The notes: generated by a model not told the origin, from the letters alone. DNA of 64,000 nt from Planococcus sp. 107-1 (GCF_021513255.1 NZ_CP090977.1:2790001-2854000); one strand, 5' to 3'. Shown: positions 8,102-18,188, counted from the stretch's first letter. Made by a program: numbers and translations.

Positions 8102-9160
8102 TCATTCTTTTGCAGGCTTTCCAACCTTTCGGAAGTCAGCCACAATCAATGCGCCTACCAGTAATAGGCCAAGGTATCCGATGGCTGGATAAAGCCAGTT
8201 TACCAATTGGGTGAAGCCGGCGAAGCTGAGCCCAAAAGCTACTATGCCCGACACGATCACAAAAACTCTAAACTTTTTTGTGCCGATTGGTGTAAAGCGC
8301 GCAGAAAACGAGAGCAATAAGCTGACAGCCGTGTTGTAGATCATACTGAAAATCACGATAGCCATAACGATGCCGAGTACGGGTGAAATATTATCTGCCA
8401 GTCTTAGCATCGGCAAATCAGCTGTTCCTACAACATCAACTTTTGAAAAAATCGCAAAATAACTCAATAAAATTAACACGCCGAAAACAATCCCGCCGAT
8501 CATGCCGCCGCGCGCTGCAATTTTTTCGTTTTTCTCTGCGCCTCCGAGCACAAGCGCCATGGCAGTGGTTAATGCAATAGCTAGCGAAACGTAATTAATC
8601 GCCGCTATCAGCCAATTGGGGCCAGCGGACAATTGCTCGTTAGCGATAGGATCCAACTCTCCAAAGCTGATGTCCATCGTGGCTAAGCTATAAATCGCAA
8701 TCCCAACCACCATGACGATTAACAAAGGCGTGATGCTTCCAATGATTGTGATCACTTTTTTCACGTTAAGCATAATGGTCAGTATAACAAGCAGAGTAAT
8801 AGTCACCCTGCCAACCACCGGGGAAAGCCCGAATTGCTGTGAAAAAATGGACCCCGCGCCTGCTATCATGACGACCAAAATGCCGAATAAGGTAATGATT
8901 AATGTATAATCGATAATTCGCCCAATTACCTTTCCGCCAATATGGAAGACCGCTTCTTCATGGGATTCTGTTTGGAGCCGGCTTCCAAGCCCCGTCAGCA
9001 CTTTCCCTAAATAACCAAAAAGAATGGCAGATAAGACTACTCCTGCGAGCCCCCAGTAGCCGAAGCTCGTAAAATACTGCAAAATTTCCTGGCCGGATGC
9101 AAAACCTGCTCCAACAATGATTCCGATAAATGCACTCGCTATTTTTAAACTGCGTCTCAT
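8102..9160 (-). CDS. YkvI-family membrane protein
   Basis: A 352-aa polytopic protein with about ten membrane segments. Its first helix, IASAFIGIIVGAGFASGQEILQ in part, shows the unwound G-x-G-F-A-S-G-Q-E pattern of the YkvI family, which is related to LeuT-fold amino-acid transporters. A transport role is likely but no substrate is known. The start at ATG 9160 (MRRSLKIAS) is chosen because AGGAG is 6 nt upstream; GTG 9163 would leave only 3 nt. Single-gene unit. Confidence 0.85.
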   Translation of the reverse strand: MRRSLKIASAFIGIIVGAGFASGQEILQYFTSFGYWGLAGVVLSAILFGYLGKVLTGLGSRLQTESHEEAVFHIGGKVIGRIIDYTLIITLFGILVVMIAGAGSIFSQQFGLSPVVGRVTITLLVILTIMLNVKKVITIIGSITPLLIVMVVGIAIYSLATMDISFGELDPIANEQLSAGPNWLIAAINYVSLAIALTTAMALVLGGAEKNEKIAARGGMIGGIVFGVLILLSYFAIFSKVDVVGTADLPMLRLADNISPVLGIVMAIVIFSMIYNTAVSLLLSFSARFTPIGTKKFRVFVIVSGIVAFGLSFAGFTQLVNWLYPAIGYLGLLLVGALIVADFRKVGKPAKE

Positions 9161-9321
9161 CACATTCTCCTTTCAAAAACCGCTTACCTGATTTTTTATT
9201 GTGCATAATTTCCTATATATTCATTACTACCTTTTCAGCGGCTAATGTAAACTGGCTATTTTTAACACCAATGAGGATAGAAGTTTCCGATGGCCGTATA
9301 AATCTTCTCTCATTAAACAAA

Positions 9322-9349
9322 AAAAGCTTTGTCCGGAGACAAAGCTTTT
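9322..9349 (-). terminator. Terminator overlapping the stop codon of the CNNM/CBS gene
   Basis: AAAAGCTTTGTC, loop CGGA, GACAAAGCTTTT: a perfect 12-bp stem. Confidence 0.8.
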
Positions 9350-10594
9350 AAGCAAATACTTCTTCTGTTGCATTTTGTTTTGTGATTGTTAACCGCATGA
9401 TCCGATTGCGATCCATTTCATTGATTTTCACATGAAGGTTTTCATAAGAAAATTCTTCGCCTTCATCCGGCACATGGCCTAGTTGCTGCATGACAAAGCC
9501 CGCGATGGTATCGTGGTCATCCGGCACTTCGACTTCGAACATTTCATTGACGTCTTCAATTTCCAAGCGGCCATGGCAAATCAATTGCGTATCCGTGATT
9601 TCAAAAACAAGTTCATCGTCTTCATCATCGGTTTCGTCTTCGATATCCTGGCCAATCATTTCTTCAATAATATCTTCATGGGTTACAATTCCCAATGTCC
9701 CGCCGTATTCATCCAAGATAACCGCCATATGTTTTTTCTTCGCAAGCATCATCTTGAACACTTTTTCAACGCTTACAGATTGAACCACAAATAGCGGGTT
9801 ATCATCCATTAAATCTTGAAGCGTTAAATTGGGATCCATTGACCACTCAATCAGTTTCTTCGAATAAAACAAGCCAACTACGTTATCCATGCTTTCTTCA
9901 TAGACAGGATAACGGGTGTATGAAGAATCCAAGATCAGATCACGGACTTCTTCATAAGTTGAATCGATTGAAATGCCTACCGTATCGGTACGGTGAGTAG
10001 ACATTACATCTGAAACGTCTTTGTTCGGGAAATCGAGAATCCCTTTAATCCGTTCAGACTCTCCTTCTTCGAAAGTCCCTTCAGTAGACGCAATGTCTAC
10101 CATTGAACGCAATTCCTCTTTGGTTAAAGTAGCTTCCTTAACTGTCCCTTTGGAGATGATGCGGATAAAGATATTTGTGAATTGCGAAATCAGCCAAGTT
10201 AACGGGCGAAGGACCGCCACTAAAATCGAGATGATCGGCGCTACGATATAGGCCATTTTATCGGCAAAAGTTGCCGCGATGGTTTTCGGCAAAACTTCTC
10301 CGAATAAAATCAATACCACTGTCAGAATAGCCGTAGCTATCCCCACTTCCCATCCGCGTGTGATGGCAATAGTCGTCACTAAAGTCGGCAGCATGATATT
10401 GGCTATATTATTTCCGATTAAAATCGTTGTAATCATTCGGTCCGGCTTCGCTATCAATTTTTGCAGCCTTTGCGATTTTTCATCGCCCTGCTCTGCGCGA
10501 AGATGGACCTTCATCCTATTTACTGCTGTTAAAGCCGTTTCGCTTCCCGATAAGAAAAACGACATCATTAAAAAAATCCTAATGCGATAAACAA
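9348..10594 (-). CDS. CNNM/CBS membrane protein (HlyC/CorC family), start region frameshifted
   Basis: The open part from 10568 encodes SFFLSGSETALTAVNRMKV, the first CNNM (DUF21) helix, then more membrane segments to about residue 145, two CBS domains (about 170-300) and a CorC/HlyC transporter-associated domain at the end. These proteins influence Mg2+ or other divalent cation efflux. The frame as written starts at an ATG without a ribosome site. A proper start, TTG at 10592-10594 with GGAGGAA 6 nt upstream, reads LFIALGFF and then hits a stop. One more A in the A7 run at 10570-10576 joins it to the main frame, so about 8 residues are lost to a probable homopolymer error. Confidence 0.85.
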
Positions 10595-10740
10595 ATTTAG
10601 TTCCTCCAGTGTTTTAAACACAGATTTTACGAGCTCTTTCCGTATCCATAATTATACCATAGCGATTTTCCAAATGTCGAAAACCATATCTCGTATGTTA
10701 TAATTTTCCCATAATAAAAATAGAAGGATTGAGGGATATT

Positions 10741-12114
10741 ATGAATGCACAAGTGATTGACCAATATTTCAAAGACCATCGTGAAGAACATTTAGAAGAA
10801 TTGAAAGCATTTTTGCGCATCCCTTCCATTTCATCACTGTCTGAGCACAAAGAAGACATCCGCAAAGGCGCTGAATGGCTGAAAGAGGCCATGCTGAAAG
10901 CCGGACTTGAAAATGCTGAAGTTTTTGAAACAGAAGGACATCCGGTCGTATATGCGGACTGGCTCCATGCAGAGGGCAAACCGACAGTGCTTGTCTACGG
11001 CCATTACGATGTCCAGCCTGTCGATCCGCTTAACCTGTGGGAATCCGCTCCATTCGACCCGCAAATCCGTGACAACAAACTTTTTGCACGCGGTGCCAGC
11101 GACGATAAAGGACAGACTTTTATGCATGTCAAAGCAGTCGAAGCATTGCTTCAATTGGACGGTGAGCTTCCAGTCAACATCAAATTCATCGTTGAAGGCG
11201 AAGAGGAAGTCGGCAGCCCGAACTTGCCGCTCTATGTTGAACAAAACAAAGAGCAGCTAAAAGCTGATGTCATCGTGATTTCAGATACAGGCATGCAAGG
11301 GCCTGGGCGTCCAGCTGTATGCTACGGCCTGCGCGGATTAGCCGGCATCCAAATTGATGTCAAAGGTCCAAAAGGAGATTTGCATTCCGGCTTATATGGC
11401 GGCGCTGTCCAAAACCCGCTGCACGCCGTGGTGGAAATCCTGCAATCTTTCCGTGATAAAGAAGGCGTCATTCAAGTCGAAGGATTTTACGAAGACGTCT
11501 TGCCGGTATCGGATGAAGAACGTGCCGAATTTGCTTCGCTTGAATTTGATTTGGAACATGAGAAAAAAGAAATTGGCATCACGGAAGATTTTGGCGAAAA
11601 AGGCTATTCCTTTGTCGAACGTACTTGGATTCGCCCGACTTTGGAGATCAACGGCATCACTGGCGGTTTTTCCGGTGAAGGCATCAAGACCGTATTGCCA
11701 GCAGAAGCCAGTGCGAAAATCACGTGCCGTTTAGTGCCGAACCAAGATCCTGATGACATTGTCGCGAAATTGCGCGCACACATCGATGCAAATAAACCAG
11801 CGGGTGTCACTGTTGAAATCACGGATTTTGATAAAGGGAAACCTTTCTTGACACCATTTGACCACCCTGCGATCCAAGCGGCTGGCCGTTCGTATGAAAA
11901 GATCTACCAAGTGCCGACTGCCTTTACACGAATGGGCGGTTCCGTGCCGATCGTCGCAGTTTTCGACGAAGTTCTTGAGCTTCCTGTCGTGTTGATGGGC
12001 TTCGGCCTCGCTTCGGAAAACTTCCATGCGCCAAACGAACATTTCCATTTGGAGAATTTCGATAAGGGCCTCCGTGTTATTAGCGATTACCTTTTCGAAG
12101 CTGCCAAATTATAA
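10741..12114 (+). CDS. M20-family metallodipeptidase
   Basis: A 457-aa zinc peptidase of the M20 family (dipeptidase/carnosinase-like subgroup): YGHYDVQPVDP holds the first metal-binding His and catalytic Asp, RGASDDKGQ the bridging Asp, and VEGEEEVGSPNL the catalytic and metal Glu residues. A dimerisation (lid) domain occupies about residues 190-340. It would cleave dipeptides in the cytoplasm. ATG 10741 follows GAGGG; the TTG at 10729 is rejected as lacking a site. A TATAAT box at 10699-10704 lies upstream with a poor -35. Its own terminator follows. Confidence 0.9.
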   Translation: MNAQVIDQYFKDHREEHLEELKAFLRIPSISSLSEHKEDIRKGAEWLKEAMLKAGLENAEVFETEGHPVVYADWLHAEGKPTVLVYGHYDVQPVDPLNLWESAPFDPQIRDNKLFARGASDDKGQTFMHVKAVEALLQLDGELPVNIKFIVEGEEEVGSPNLPLYVEQNKEQLKADVIVISDTGMQGPGRPAVCYGLRGLAGIQIDVKGPKGDLHSGLYGGAVQNPLHAVVEILQSFRDKEGVIQVEGFYEDVLPVSDEERAEFASLEFDLEHEKKEIGITEDFGEKGYSFVERTWIRPTLEINGITGGFSGEGIKTVLPAEASAKITCRLVPNQDPDDIVAKLRAHIDANKPAGVTVEITDFDKGKPFLTPFDHPAIQAAGRSYEKIYQVPTAFTRMGGSVPIVAVFDEVLELPVVLMGFGLASENFHAPNEHFHLENFDKGLRVISDYLFEAAKL

Positions 12115-12121
12115 GACGCTG

Positions 12122-12159
12122 AGCCCCTGCTTTATTTCCTTAAAGCAGGGGCTTTTTTT
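12122..12159 (+). terminator. Terminator of the M20 peptidase gene
   Basis: AGCCCCTGCTTTA, loop TTTCCT, TAAAGCAGGGGCT, then seven T. Confidence 0.9.
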
Positions 12160-12250
12160 GCCTTCATATTAAGTAGAATCCATTACTTCCTTCCTTCTAG
12201 AGCATAAGCTGTATAAAATAGAAGAAAAGACGGCATTCGGGAGGAAACTC

Positions 12251-12817
12251 ATGATTTTGTATTGGATGGCAGCGTACCTTATTGGAAATTTTTTAACCGC
12301 CTGGTGGATCGGCAAATGGAAAGGCGTTGATCTTCAACAGCATCGAAGCGGCAATTTAGGTGCGCGAAATGCTGGCGCAGTCATTGGAAAAACGGCATTT
12401 TTGCTGACTTTTATCGGCGACGCCTTAAAAGCCGCAGCTGTTATTTGGCTTGGCTATTATCTGGAATATGCTCAATGGGTTATTGGTGTCGGAGGGCTAT
12501 TGGTCATTTGCGGCCACCTATTTCCTTTTTGGCTAAAAGGAAAAGGCGGGAAAGGAATTGCTTCTTTTATCGGAGCTTCACTTTATTTCACACCGGAGCT
12601 ATTCGCCATTATGTTTGTTGTTTTTCTCTTATTTTTCCCATTCGTTAAAAGTGCTACCTTAACCATGCTATTTGCCATGGCCGCATACATCATCGGGATT
12701 TTTATTGTTGGTGAAATGCTCGACTGGTGGCCGATGGCTGCAGCGATTTTTCTCATTTTGGCAAAGCATCGGAACGACATTGCCGAATCATTCCACCAAC
12801 GCTTTTCAAAAGCTTAA
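12251..12817 (+). CDS. PlsY-like glycerol-3-phosphate acyltransferase paralogue
   Basis: A 188-aa protein with five or so membrane helices matching the PlsY family, which transfers acyl groups from acyl phosphate to glycerol-3-phosphate. Loop motif 1 reads RSGNLGARNAG where canonical PlsY has SGNxGATN, so Thr is replaced by Arg. Motif 2, GHLFPFWLKGKGGKGIAS, keeps the His and GGKG. The changed motif suggests a divergent paralogue rather than the housekeeping enzyme. GGGAGG precedes the ATG. Family secure, activity unproven. Confidence 0.75.
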   Translation: MILYWMAAYLIGNFLTAWWIGKWKGVDLQQHRSGNLGARNAGAVIGKTAFLLTFIGDALKAAAVIWLGYYLEYAQWVIGVGGLLVICGHLFPFWLKGKGGKGIASFIGASLYFTPELFAIMFVVFLLFFPFVKSATLTMLFAMAAYIIGIFIVGEMLDWWPMAAAIFLILAKHRNDIAESFHQRFSKA

Positions 12818-12942
12818 AAGTTATTCTGTAAAGAGTTATTTTCTTTCGTATTCCCATCCCGTTACCTTGTCTTCCGGTTTTCTCTATGAGGAAAATATTA
12901 TTCGTGTTATAGTTTAATTATTCAAAATTATTAAATGACAGG

Positions 12943-13812
12943 ATGAGTAAACTTATGAAAAAACCAATTGCTTGGATCATGGACACTACGGGCTATGTAA
13001 CCGACGAATTCAAGTCCCATCCGGATGTGTATATCGTTCCTTTGAATATCCACTTTGACGCTGAAGAATACATTGACGATGGAATCGATTTATCCAATAC
13101 CGAACTTTATGAAAAAATTAAAAGTGCCAAAGAATTCCCTAAAACTTCACAGCCCTCGGCCGGAAAATTTGCAGAGCTATATGAAAAATTGAACGAACAA
13201 TATGAATGTGCCATTGCCGTCCACGCATCCGCCAAAATGAGCGGCACCATCGCCTCTTCCACAGCTGGAGCTGAAATGACCGGTTTCAAGGTTTATGCAG
13301 TGGATTCTCTTGCCCTCTCTTATGGATTAAGCGGATTGATTGAACGCGGAATGCTTCTTGAACAGCAAGGCAAAACAGCTGAAGAAATCGCGCATCGCTT
13401 GGAGCAGGAAGCACACGACTTCCGCAACTATATCTTGATCGGCAACCTTTCCCAGCTTTACAAAGGTGGACGGATGAGCGGAGCCCAGTATTATTTGGGC
13501 AGTTTGCTGAAAGTAAAGCCAATCGTCCAGATCAGTGCAGAAGGTGAATTGCAGCCGATTGATAAAGTGCGGTCGCATAAAAAAGCTGTTCAATATTTAA
13601 TCGACCATGCCAATCAGGACCATCAGGAATATGGCATCGAACGTTTTCAAATCATGCATGCCAATGTACACAGTGAAGCTGAAAGTTTAAAGCAGGAGCT
13701 GCTGAAAATTGCTCCGCAGGCAGAAATTTTGATCGGAAACTTAAGCTCTTCTTTAGCGGTCCATGCCGGTGAAGGTACCATTGCTTTAATGTGGAGAAAG
13801 AACGTCATCTGA
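12943..13812 (+). CDS. DegV-family fatty-acid-binding protein
   Basis: The 289-aa product begins (after a few residues) with IAWIMDTTGYVTDEFKSHPDVYIVPLNI in pieces typical of DegV: a DTT/DST motif near the N-terminus, the KTSQPSAGKF segment at about residue 68 and GRMSGAQYYLGSLLKVKPI near 190. DegV (FakB-like) proteins bind a fatty acid for phosphorylation by FakA; this window has no FakA. The start is uncertain between ATG 12943 and ATG 12955; neither has an ideally spaced ribosome site. Confidence 0.88.
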   Translation: MSKLMKKPIAWIMDTTGYVTDEFKSHPDVYIVPLNIHFDAEEYIDDGIDLSNTELYEKIKSAKEFPKTSQPSAGKFAELYEKLNEQYECAIAVHASAKMSGTIASSTAGAEMTGFKVYAVDSLALSYGLSGLIERGMLLEQQGKTAEEIAHRLEQEAHDFRNYILIGNLSQLYKGGRMSGAQYYLGSLLKVKPIVQISAEGELQPIDKVRSHKKAVQYLIDHANQDHQEYGIERFQIMHANVHSEAESLKQELLKIAPQAEILIGNLSSSLAVHAGEGTIALMWRKNVI

Positions 13813-13938
13813 TTTATTCTCCATCTGAACATGATTCCAGTCCTTATTTGAAAATTTGCTTTTCTAAACCGGTCATATCGGCTATTTGATAACTCGTCTG
13901 ATACAATAGATAGTAGAATGATGAGTGAGGTGGATTTA

Positions 13939-14958
13939 ATGCAACATGTTGAACGGGAACTTACGGAAAATGTAATGCTTTGTGATGCAAAAGGCCAATT
14001 AAATCCTGGAGCGATTGGATACGCGCGCCAGCCGCTTGTCATCAGCAATTTGCGCGGCAATTTTATGCGGAAAAAGAAATGGAATTATTGGTGCGTTTTT
14101 GGAGAAGACATTATGTTCTCTGCCACTATCAGCCATCTTGATTATGCAACTGTCTGCTTTGTCTATTTTTTAAATTATGAAACCCAGCGATTCTTTGAAA
14201 AAACCGTGGTGGTGCCTTTTACCCGCCAACTTAAACTATCCAATGAAGTATTGGATACGAGCCATTTCCGCCATGAGGAAATGGCTATCAACTTTGAATA
14301 CAAGGAAAACCAGACCCTCCTCAACGTCCGGATTAAAGACTTTGACGGAGAGCCGCTTCAAGCATCCCTGGTTATCCAGCATCCTGAATCGTATGAATCA
14401 TTGAACGTGGTCATTCCATGGAACCGCCAAACTTTTCAATTCACCGGCAAGCACCATTCCCTCCCAACTTCGGGCGAAGTAAAAATCGGCAGCCAACGCT
14501 TTGAGTTCGAACCGGAAGAGAGCTTCGCTGTCCTTGATTATGGACGAGGCGTGTGGCCGCGTGAATCTTCATGGAATTGGGCGATGGCTTCCCAGCGTTC
14601 ACTTGGAAGATCGATCGGCTTGAATTTCGGCGGAAAATGGACGGATGGAACCGGCATGACGGAAAATGCATTTTTCATCAACGGCAAAATGATTAAAATC
14701 CACGAAGATGTTATTTTTCATTACAATAAAGAGAATTACAAAGAACCGTGGCTCATCCACACCAAATTCTCAGACGATGTAAAGCTGACTTTCACACCTT
14801 TTTTTGAACGGGTCTCAAAAACAGATGTGCGCGTGATTAAATCGGAAGTTCATCAGCTTTTCGGCTATTATAACGGTTATGTCCGCTATCCTGACGGCAA
14901 AAAAGTCAAAATTCTTCAAATGCTCGGGGCCATTGAAGAGCATTATGCTAAATGGTGA
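13939..14958 (+). CDS. DUF2804 protein
   Basis: The 339-aa product matches the DUF2804 family in length and in blocks such as LRGNFMRKKKWNYWCVFG near the start and DYGRGVWPRESSWNWA around residue 195. The fold is expected to be a large beta structure; biochemical role unknown. ATG 13939 is chosen because GAGGTGG lies 6 nt upstream; the ATG at 13918 has none. It is convergent with the GDPD gene and shares its terminator. Confidence 0.8.
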   Translation: MQHVERELTENVMLCDAKGQLNPGAIGYARQPLVISNLRGNFMRKKKWNYWCVFGEDIMFSATISHLDYATVCFVYFLNYETQRFFEKTVVVPFTRQLKLSNEVLDTSHFRHEEMAINFEYKENQTLLNVRIKDFDGEPLQASLVIQHPESYESLNVVIPWNRQTFQFTGKHHSLPTSGEVKIGSQRFEFEPEESFAVLDYGRGVWPRESSWNWAMASQRSLGRSIGLNFGGKWTDGTGMTENAFFINGKMIKIHEDVIFHYNKENYKEPWLIHTKFSDDVKLTFTPFFERVSKTDVRVIKSEVHQLFGYYNGYVRYPDGKKVKILQMLGAIEEHYAKW

Positions 14959-15001
14959 AAAAGCAGGAATAATTAAAAGCTCTAATTCATTTTTCATAAA
15001 T

Positions 15002-15029
15002 AAAAGAGGCGCTGCTCAGCGCCTCTTTT
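15002..15029. terminator. Bidirectional terminator
   Basis: AAAAGAGGCGCTG and CAGCGCCTCTTTT around a 2-nt centre, between the convergent DUF2804 and GDPD genes. Confidence 0.85.
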
Positions 15030-15741
15030 ATTTGAATTCGTTTAACATGCGTTCCGGATAATCGGTGAAAATCCCATGGACGCCTATTTTCCGTAGCTCC
15101 GATGCATATTCCACGCTGTTTACTGTATAGACATAGACAATCGCGCCTTTACGCAAAGCATCTGTCGCCATTCTCCGGAATGCGGAAGGCAAAGACAAAT
15201 GGATGCGTGTCGTGCCGATCACGCGCGCATAATCGTAAACATCTACAAAGATCTGAGACGTTAAAATGGCAGATTCTATGTCGGTATCGCGGCATACTTT
15301 TTGAATGTCTTCGTGATTGAAAGAAGAAATGACAATCCGTTCGCCCATTCCAAACTTTTCAGCGCTTTCGATGACTTTATTGACCAAGGAATCATAAGGG
15401 AAAATATCCGATTTGATTTCGATATTAATACGATGAGATGTGTTTTCAAAAACGCTTAATACTTCCTCAAGAGTCGGGATGCGTTCACCTCTCCAATTAT
15501 CCGAAAACCACGATCCACAATCAAATTCCTTTAATTCCGATAATTTCATGTCTTTTACATAACCTTTGCCGTCTGTGGTGCGATTGATCTTTTCATCGTG
15601 AATGACGACAATCTCCCCATCTTTCGTAAGATGGACATCAATTTCCACCCCGGCAATCGGCAATTCGGCCGCTGCTTTAAAAGCAGCCAATGTATTTTCG
15701 GGATGCGTCCCCGAGCAGCCTCTATGTGCATATATCTTCAT
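15028..15741 (-). CDS. Glycerophosphodiester phosphodiesterase
   Basis: A 237-aa GDPD-family TIM barrel: the N-terminal AHRGCSGTHPENTLAAF gives the catalytic HRG and the first metal Glu, and VEIDVHLTKDGEIVVIHDE gives the E-x-D metal pair and the catalytic His. It hydrolyses glycerophosphodiesters to glycerol-3-phosphate and an alcohol. There is no signal peptide, so it is cytoplasmic (UgpQ-like). GGGGAGAGAG precedes the ATG at 15741. The gene lies 29 nt after the tryptophan dioxygenase gene, so co-transcription is possible. Confidence 0.9.
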   Translation of the reverse strand: MKIYAHRGCSGTHPENTLAAFKAAAELPIAGVEIDVHLTKDGEIVVIHDEKINRTTDGKGYVKDMKLSELKEFDCGSWFSDNWRGERIPTLEEVLSVFENTSHRINIEIKSDIFPYDSLVNKVIESAEKFGMGERIVISSFNHEDIQKVCRDTDIESAILTSQIFVDVYDYARVIGTTRIHLSLPSAFRRMATDALRKGAIVYVYTVNSVEYASELRKIGVHGIFTDYPERMLNEFK

Positions 15742-15770
15742 CTTTTGTTCTCTCTCCCCTGCTTAATCAC

Positions 15771-16625
15771 TTATATATCTGAACGCAGTTCCCAAAGTTC
15801 AGGGAAAAAGTATTGGTCCAGCACTTTCTTCAAATAATGCACGCCAGAAGACCCGCCTGTCCCTTGCTTAAAGCCGATGATCCGTTCTACAGTTTTCATA
15901 TGGCGGAACCGCCATTGCTGAAGGGAATCTTCGATATCCACCAGTTTTTCCGCAAGCTGATAGAGTTCCCAGTGCTTATCTACATCCCGATAAACGGTCT
16001 TCCATGCAGCTTTAACACTGTCGTTTGGTTCGTAAACGGTCGTGACATCCCGGCTTAAGATGGCTTCATCGATTTTAAAACCGCTTCTCGCCAATTTTTG
16101 GATAGCGGCATCATATAATCCAGGCTTTTGAAAAGCTTCAGTTAATGTAGTGGATAGAGCTGCATCTTTTTCATAGATTTTAAGTACATGTTTTGTTTTA
16201 TACCCTAATGCAAATTCAATTAACCGGTATTGGTAGGATTGAAATCCGCTGGCATTGCCTAAGTCGTCGCGGAACTCCATATATTCAGCGGGAGTCATTG
16301 TTGCCAATACGTCCCAGGCCTGGATAATCTGAGTTTGAATTTTGGAAACCCGGGCCATCTGCTTGAACGCAGGCTGCAGATCGTCTTCATCGATATTTCG
16401 GATGGCGGCATGCAATTCATGCAAGATGAGTTTCATCCACAATTCAGATACTTGGTGGATGATAATAAAGAGGGATTCATCATGATGTCCACTAACCCCT
16501 TCCTGCGCATCCAATAGTTTATCCAAATGCAAATACTCCCCATAAGTCATGCTTTCCTTGAAATCGGTGCGTATGTTCTTTTCAGCTGCAGCAGCTACAT
16601 TTTGACCATTTGTATACTTATCCAT
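15771..16625 (-). CDS. kynA: Tryptophan 2,3-dioxygenase
   Basis: The 284-aa product is a haem-dependent tryptophan 2,3-dioxygenase: [17 protein letters not shown] and [19 protein letters not shown] form the substrate pocket, [13 protein letters not shown] carries the proximal haem His, and [13 protein letters not shown] is the C-terminal loop. It opens the indole ring to give N-formylkynurenine, the first step of the kynurenine route. Neither kynB (formamidase) nor kynU (kynureninase) is nearby. GGAG precedes the ATG. Confidence 0.93.
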   Translation of the reverse strand: MDKYTNGQNVAAAAEKNIRTDFKESMTYGEYLHLDKLLDAQEGVSGHHDESLFIIIHQVSELWMKLILHELHAAIRNIDEDDLQPAFKQMARVSKIQTQIIQAWDVLATMTPAEYMEFRDDLGNASGFQSYQYRLIEFALGYKTKHVLKIYEKDAALSTTLTEAFQKPGLYDAAIQKLARSGFKIDEAILSRDVTTVYEPNDSVKAAWKTVYRDVDKHWELYQLAEKLVDIEDSLQQWRFRHMKTVERIIGFKQGTGGSSGVHYLKKVLDQYFFPELWELRSDI

Positions 16626-16755
16626 TGTAAAACTCCGTTCTAGCTCTTCTTCTACTAGGCTCGTCTTTTGATTTAGCTATTCTAAAATAACGATTAAAAA
16701 GCTAAAAACCGGGAATACATAGTTATAACGAATGACAATCGAAAGGATGACTTTC

Positions 16756-17262
16756 ATGATTTCAACCAAAAAACCTTTATTGACTGCCTTGATGCTATCT
16801 TCTGCCATGGTTTTGGCTGCATGCGGAGATTCAGATGAAGTGACTGAACCCGTAGCCCCTGAACAGGAAACCCAGGAATCTGAAAATACAAGCGATGCAA
16901 GCCCAAGCGGCGGCATTGAAGGAGAAAATATTGGCGGCGGAACATTCGGCTTTACTGAATTCAGCGTAGACGCGGATTACCCTGAACTTGATGATGCAGT
17001 TGACATCAGCTATGAAGAAGACAAGGACAAAGTCGAAGCGGAATACAGCAACCGCTTCTCTGAACAGAATTTATCGGGTAATGATGCAATGGACGAATTG
17101 GAACCTGCTTTCCAGCAATTAGAGATTACAAAAGATTCCACTGATGACGAAGCGATCCAGCAAGTCGTCGAAGCATTCGGTCTAGAAGACGGCTATACAT
17201 CAATGGAAGTCGAAGTCCGCTTTGAAGATGGCACTGAAAAAGAATTCAGAGCCCAAAACTAA
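16756..17262 (+). CDS. YusW-like lipoprotein
   Basis: The 168-aa product starts with a lipoprotein signal peptide ending in the lipobox LAAC (Cys about residue 23), then an acidic low-complexity linker to about residue 60 and a YusW-like domain of about 105 residues (GGGTFGFTEFSVDADYPEL onward, ending VEVRFEDGTEKEF). It is attached to the outer face of the membrane; function unknown. ATG 16756 is preferred since AAGGA lies 8 nt upstream. Confidence 0.8.
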   Translation: MISTKKPLLTALMLSSAMVLAACGDSDEVTEPVAPEQETQESENTSDASPSGGIEGENIGGGTFGFTEFSVDADYPELDDAVDISYEEDKDKVEAEYSNRFSEQNLSGNDAMDELEPAFQQLEITKDSTDDEAIQQVVEAFGLEDGYTSMEVEVRFEDGTEKEFRAQN

Positions 17263-17287
17263 TAAGTAAGATTGGTTTTCAAAATAG

Positions 17288-17314
17288 CCGCTTGCTATTG
17301 CAGGCGGTTTTTAC
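17288..17314 (+). terminator. Terminator of the YusW-like gene
   Basis: GCCGCTTGC, loop TATT, GCAGGCGG with one mismatch, then TTTTT. Confidence 0.65.
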
Positions 17315-17342
17315 ATTGCCTGAATTCCGCTCTTCTTTTCCG

Positions 17343-18188
17343 TTACGCTTTTCGTTTTGTCCAATACGCAATTGTCTGGACAGGTTCAAATTGTGATTTC
17401 CGATAAATCTGCAATGCGTCATTGGCCGTTTCTACGTCCAGCATAATTTGCTCCATCCCTTGTATATGGGCCATGTAGCGGCTCCATAAGAGAAAAGCTT
17501 TGCCGTATCCCTTGCCTTGCTGAGCTGGGTCGACAGCGAAAGCAGTCAGCCATAAAGCGCCATCTTCTTGCACGAGTGTAGCAGTAGCGACAAGTTCCCC
17601 GTCTTTTTTCATCACCCAAATTTCCCGGCCCTCTTCGGCTTGATTAAAAGCGATTACTGGCAAGATATCAGAATCGAAAGCGGATACGAGCAGGGTTTCC
17701 AGCTCTTCGATTCGGCCATCAAAAGGAAGAATTGAAAGTCCCTCCGGCAAAGCGATTTCTTTTAACGAGTCGGCAGCCATCTGGATTTCTTTAAAATCAG
17801 GACCATACCCTAAGCTTTGCAGAAATTTCTCTGCGTCTGGATTTTCGATAAAAGCAGCCAGTGCTCCTTCTGCCTGCCGCTGTTCATGTCCATGATGAAT
17901 GCCGTCAGCAAGTGCTGAACCGATCGACATTCTGCGATATTCAGGATGCACAAATACAGACCATTCATAATGATGGAGGTTGACAATATCCGTAGAAGTC
18001 GCAAAACCGATAAGCTGCCCCTCTTCTGTATAAGCCAAAACAGCAAAGCCTCGGATATTCGGTTGATTCCAAGAAGCTTCTTGAAGAACTGTGCTGTAGC
18101 TCCCTCCGAATTCTGTCAGCAAATGCTTCATATCTTGGATTGTGCAGGAATCCAACGGAAATGATTCGATTGATAGTGAAATATTCAT
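17343..18188 (-). CDS. Tandem GNAT N-acetyltransferase
   Basis: The 281-aa product contains two GNAT domains. The first (about residues 1-130) has VHPEYRRMSIGSALADG as its acetyl-CoA loop, with the usual second Gly/Ala position altered. The second (about 150-281) has a good VDPAQQGKGYGKAFLLW motif. The N-terminal copy may therefore be structural. Substrate unknown. ATG 18188 is chosen for the purine-rich GGTGGG just upstream; the frame runs on to 18245 without a site. Confidence 0.85.
   Translation of the reverse strand: MNISLSIESFPLDSCTIQDMKHLLTEFGGSYSTVLQEASWNQPNIRGFAVLAYTEEGQLIGFATSTDIVNLHHYEWSVFVHPEYRRMSIGSALADGIHHGHEQRQAEGALAAFIENPDAEKFLQSLGYGPDFKEIQMAADSLKEIALPEGLSILPFDGRIEELETLLVSAFDSDILPVIAFNQAEEGREIWVMKKDGELVATATLVQEDGALWLTAFAVDPAQQGKGYGKAFLLWSRYMAHIQGMEQIMLDVETANDALQIYRKSQFEPVQTIAYWTKRKA

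Noticed and set aside
10675..10704. Promoter of the M20 peptidase gene
   Set aside because: TATAAT at 10699 is good, but no acceptable -35 hexamer lies at the right distance, so it was not listed as a feature.
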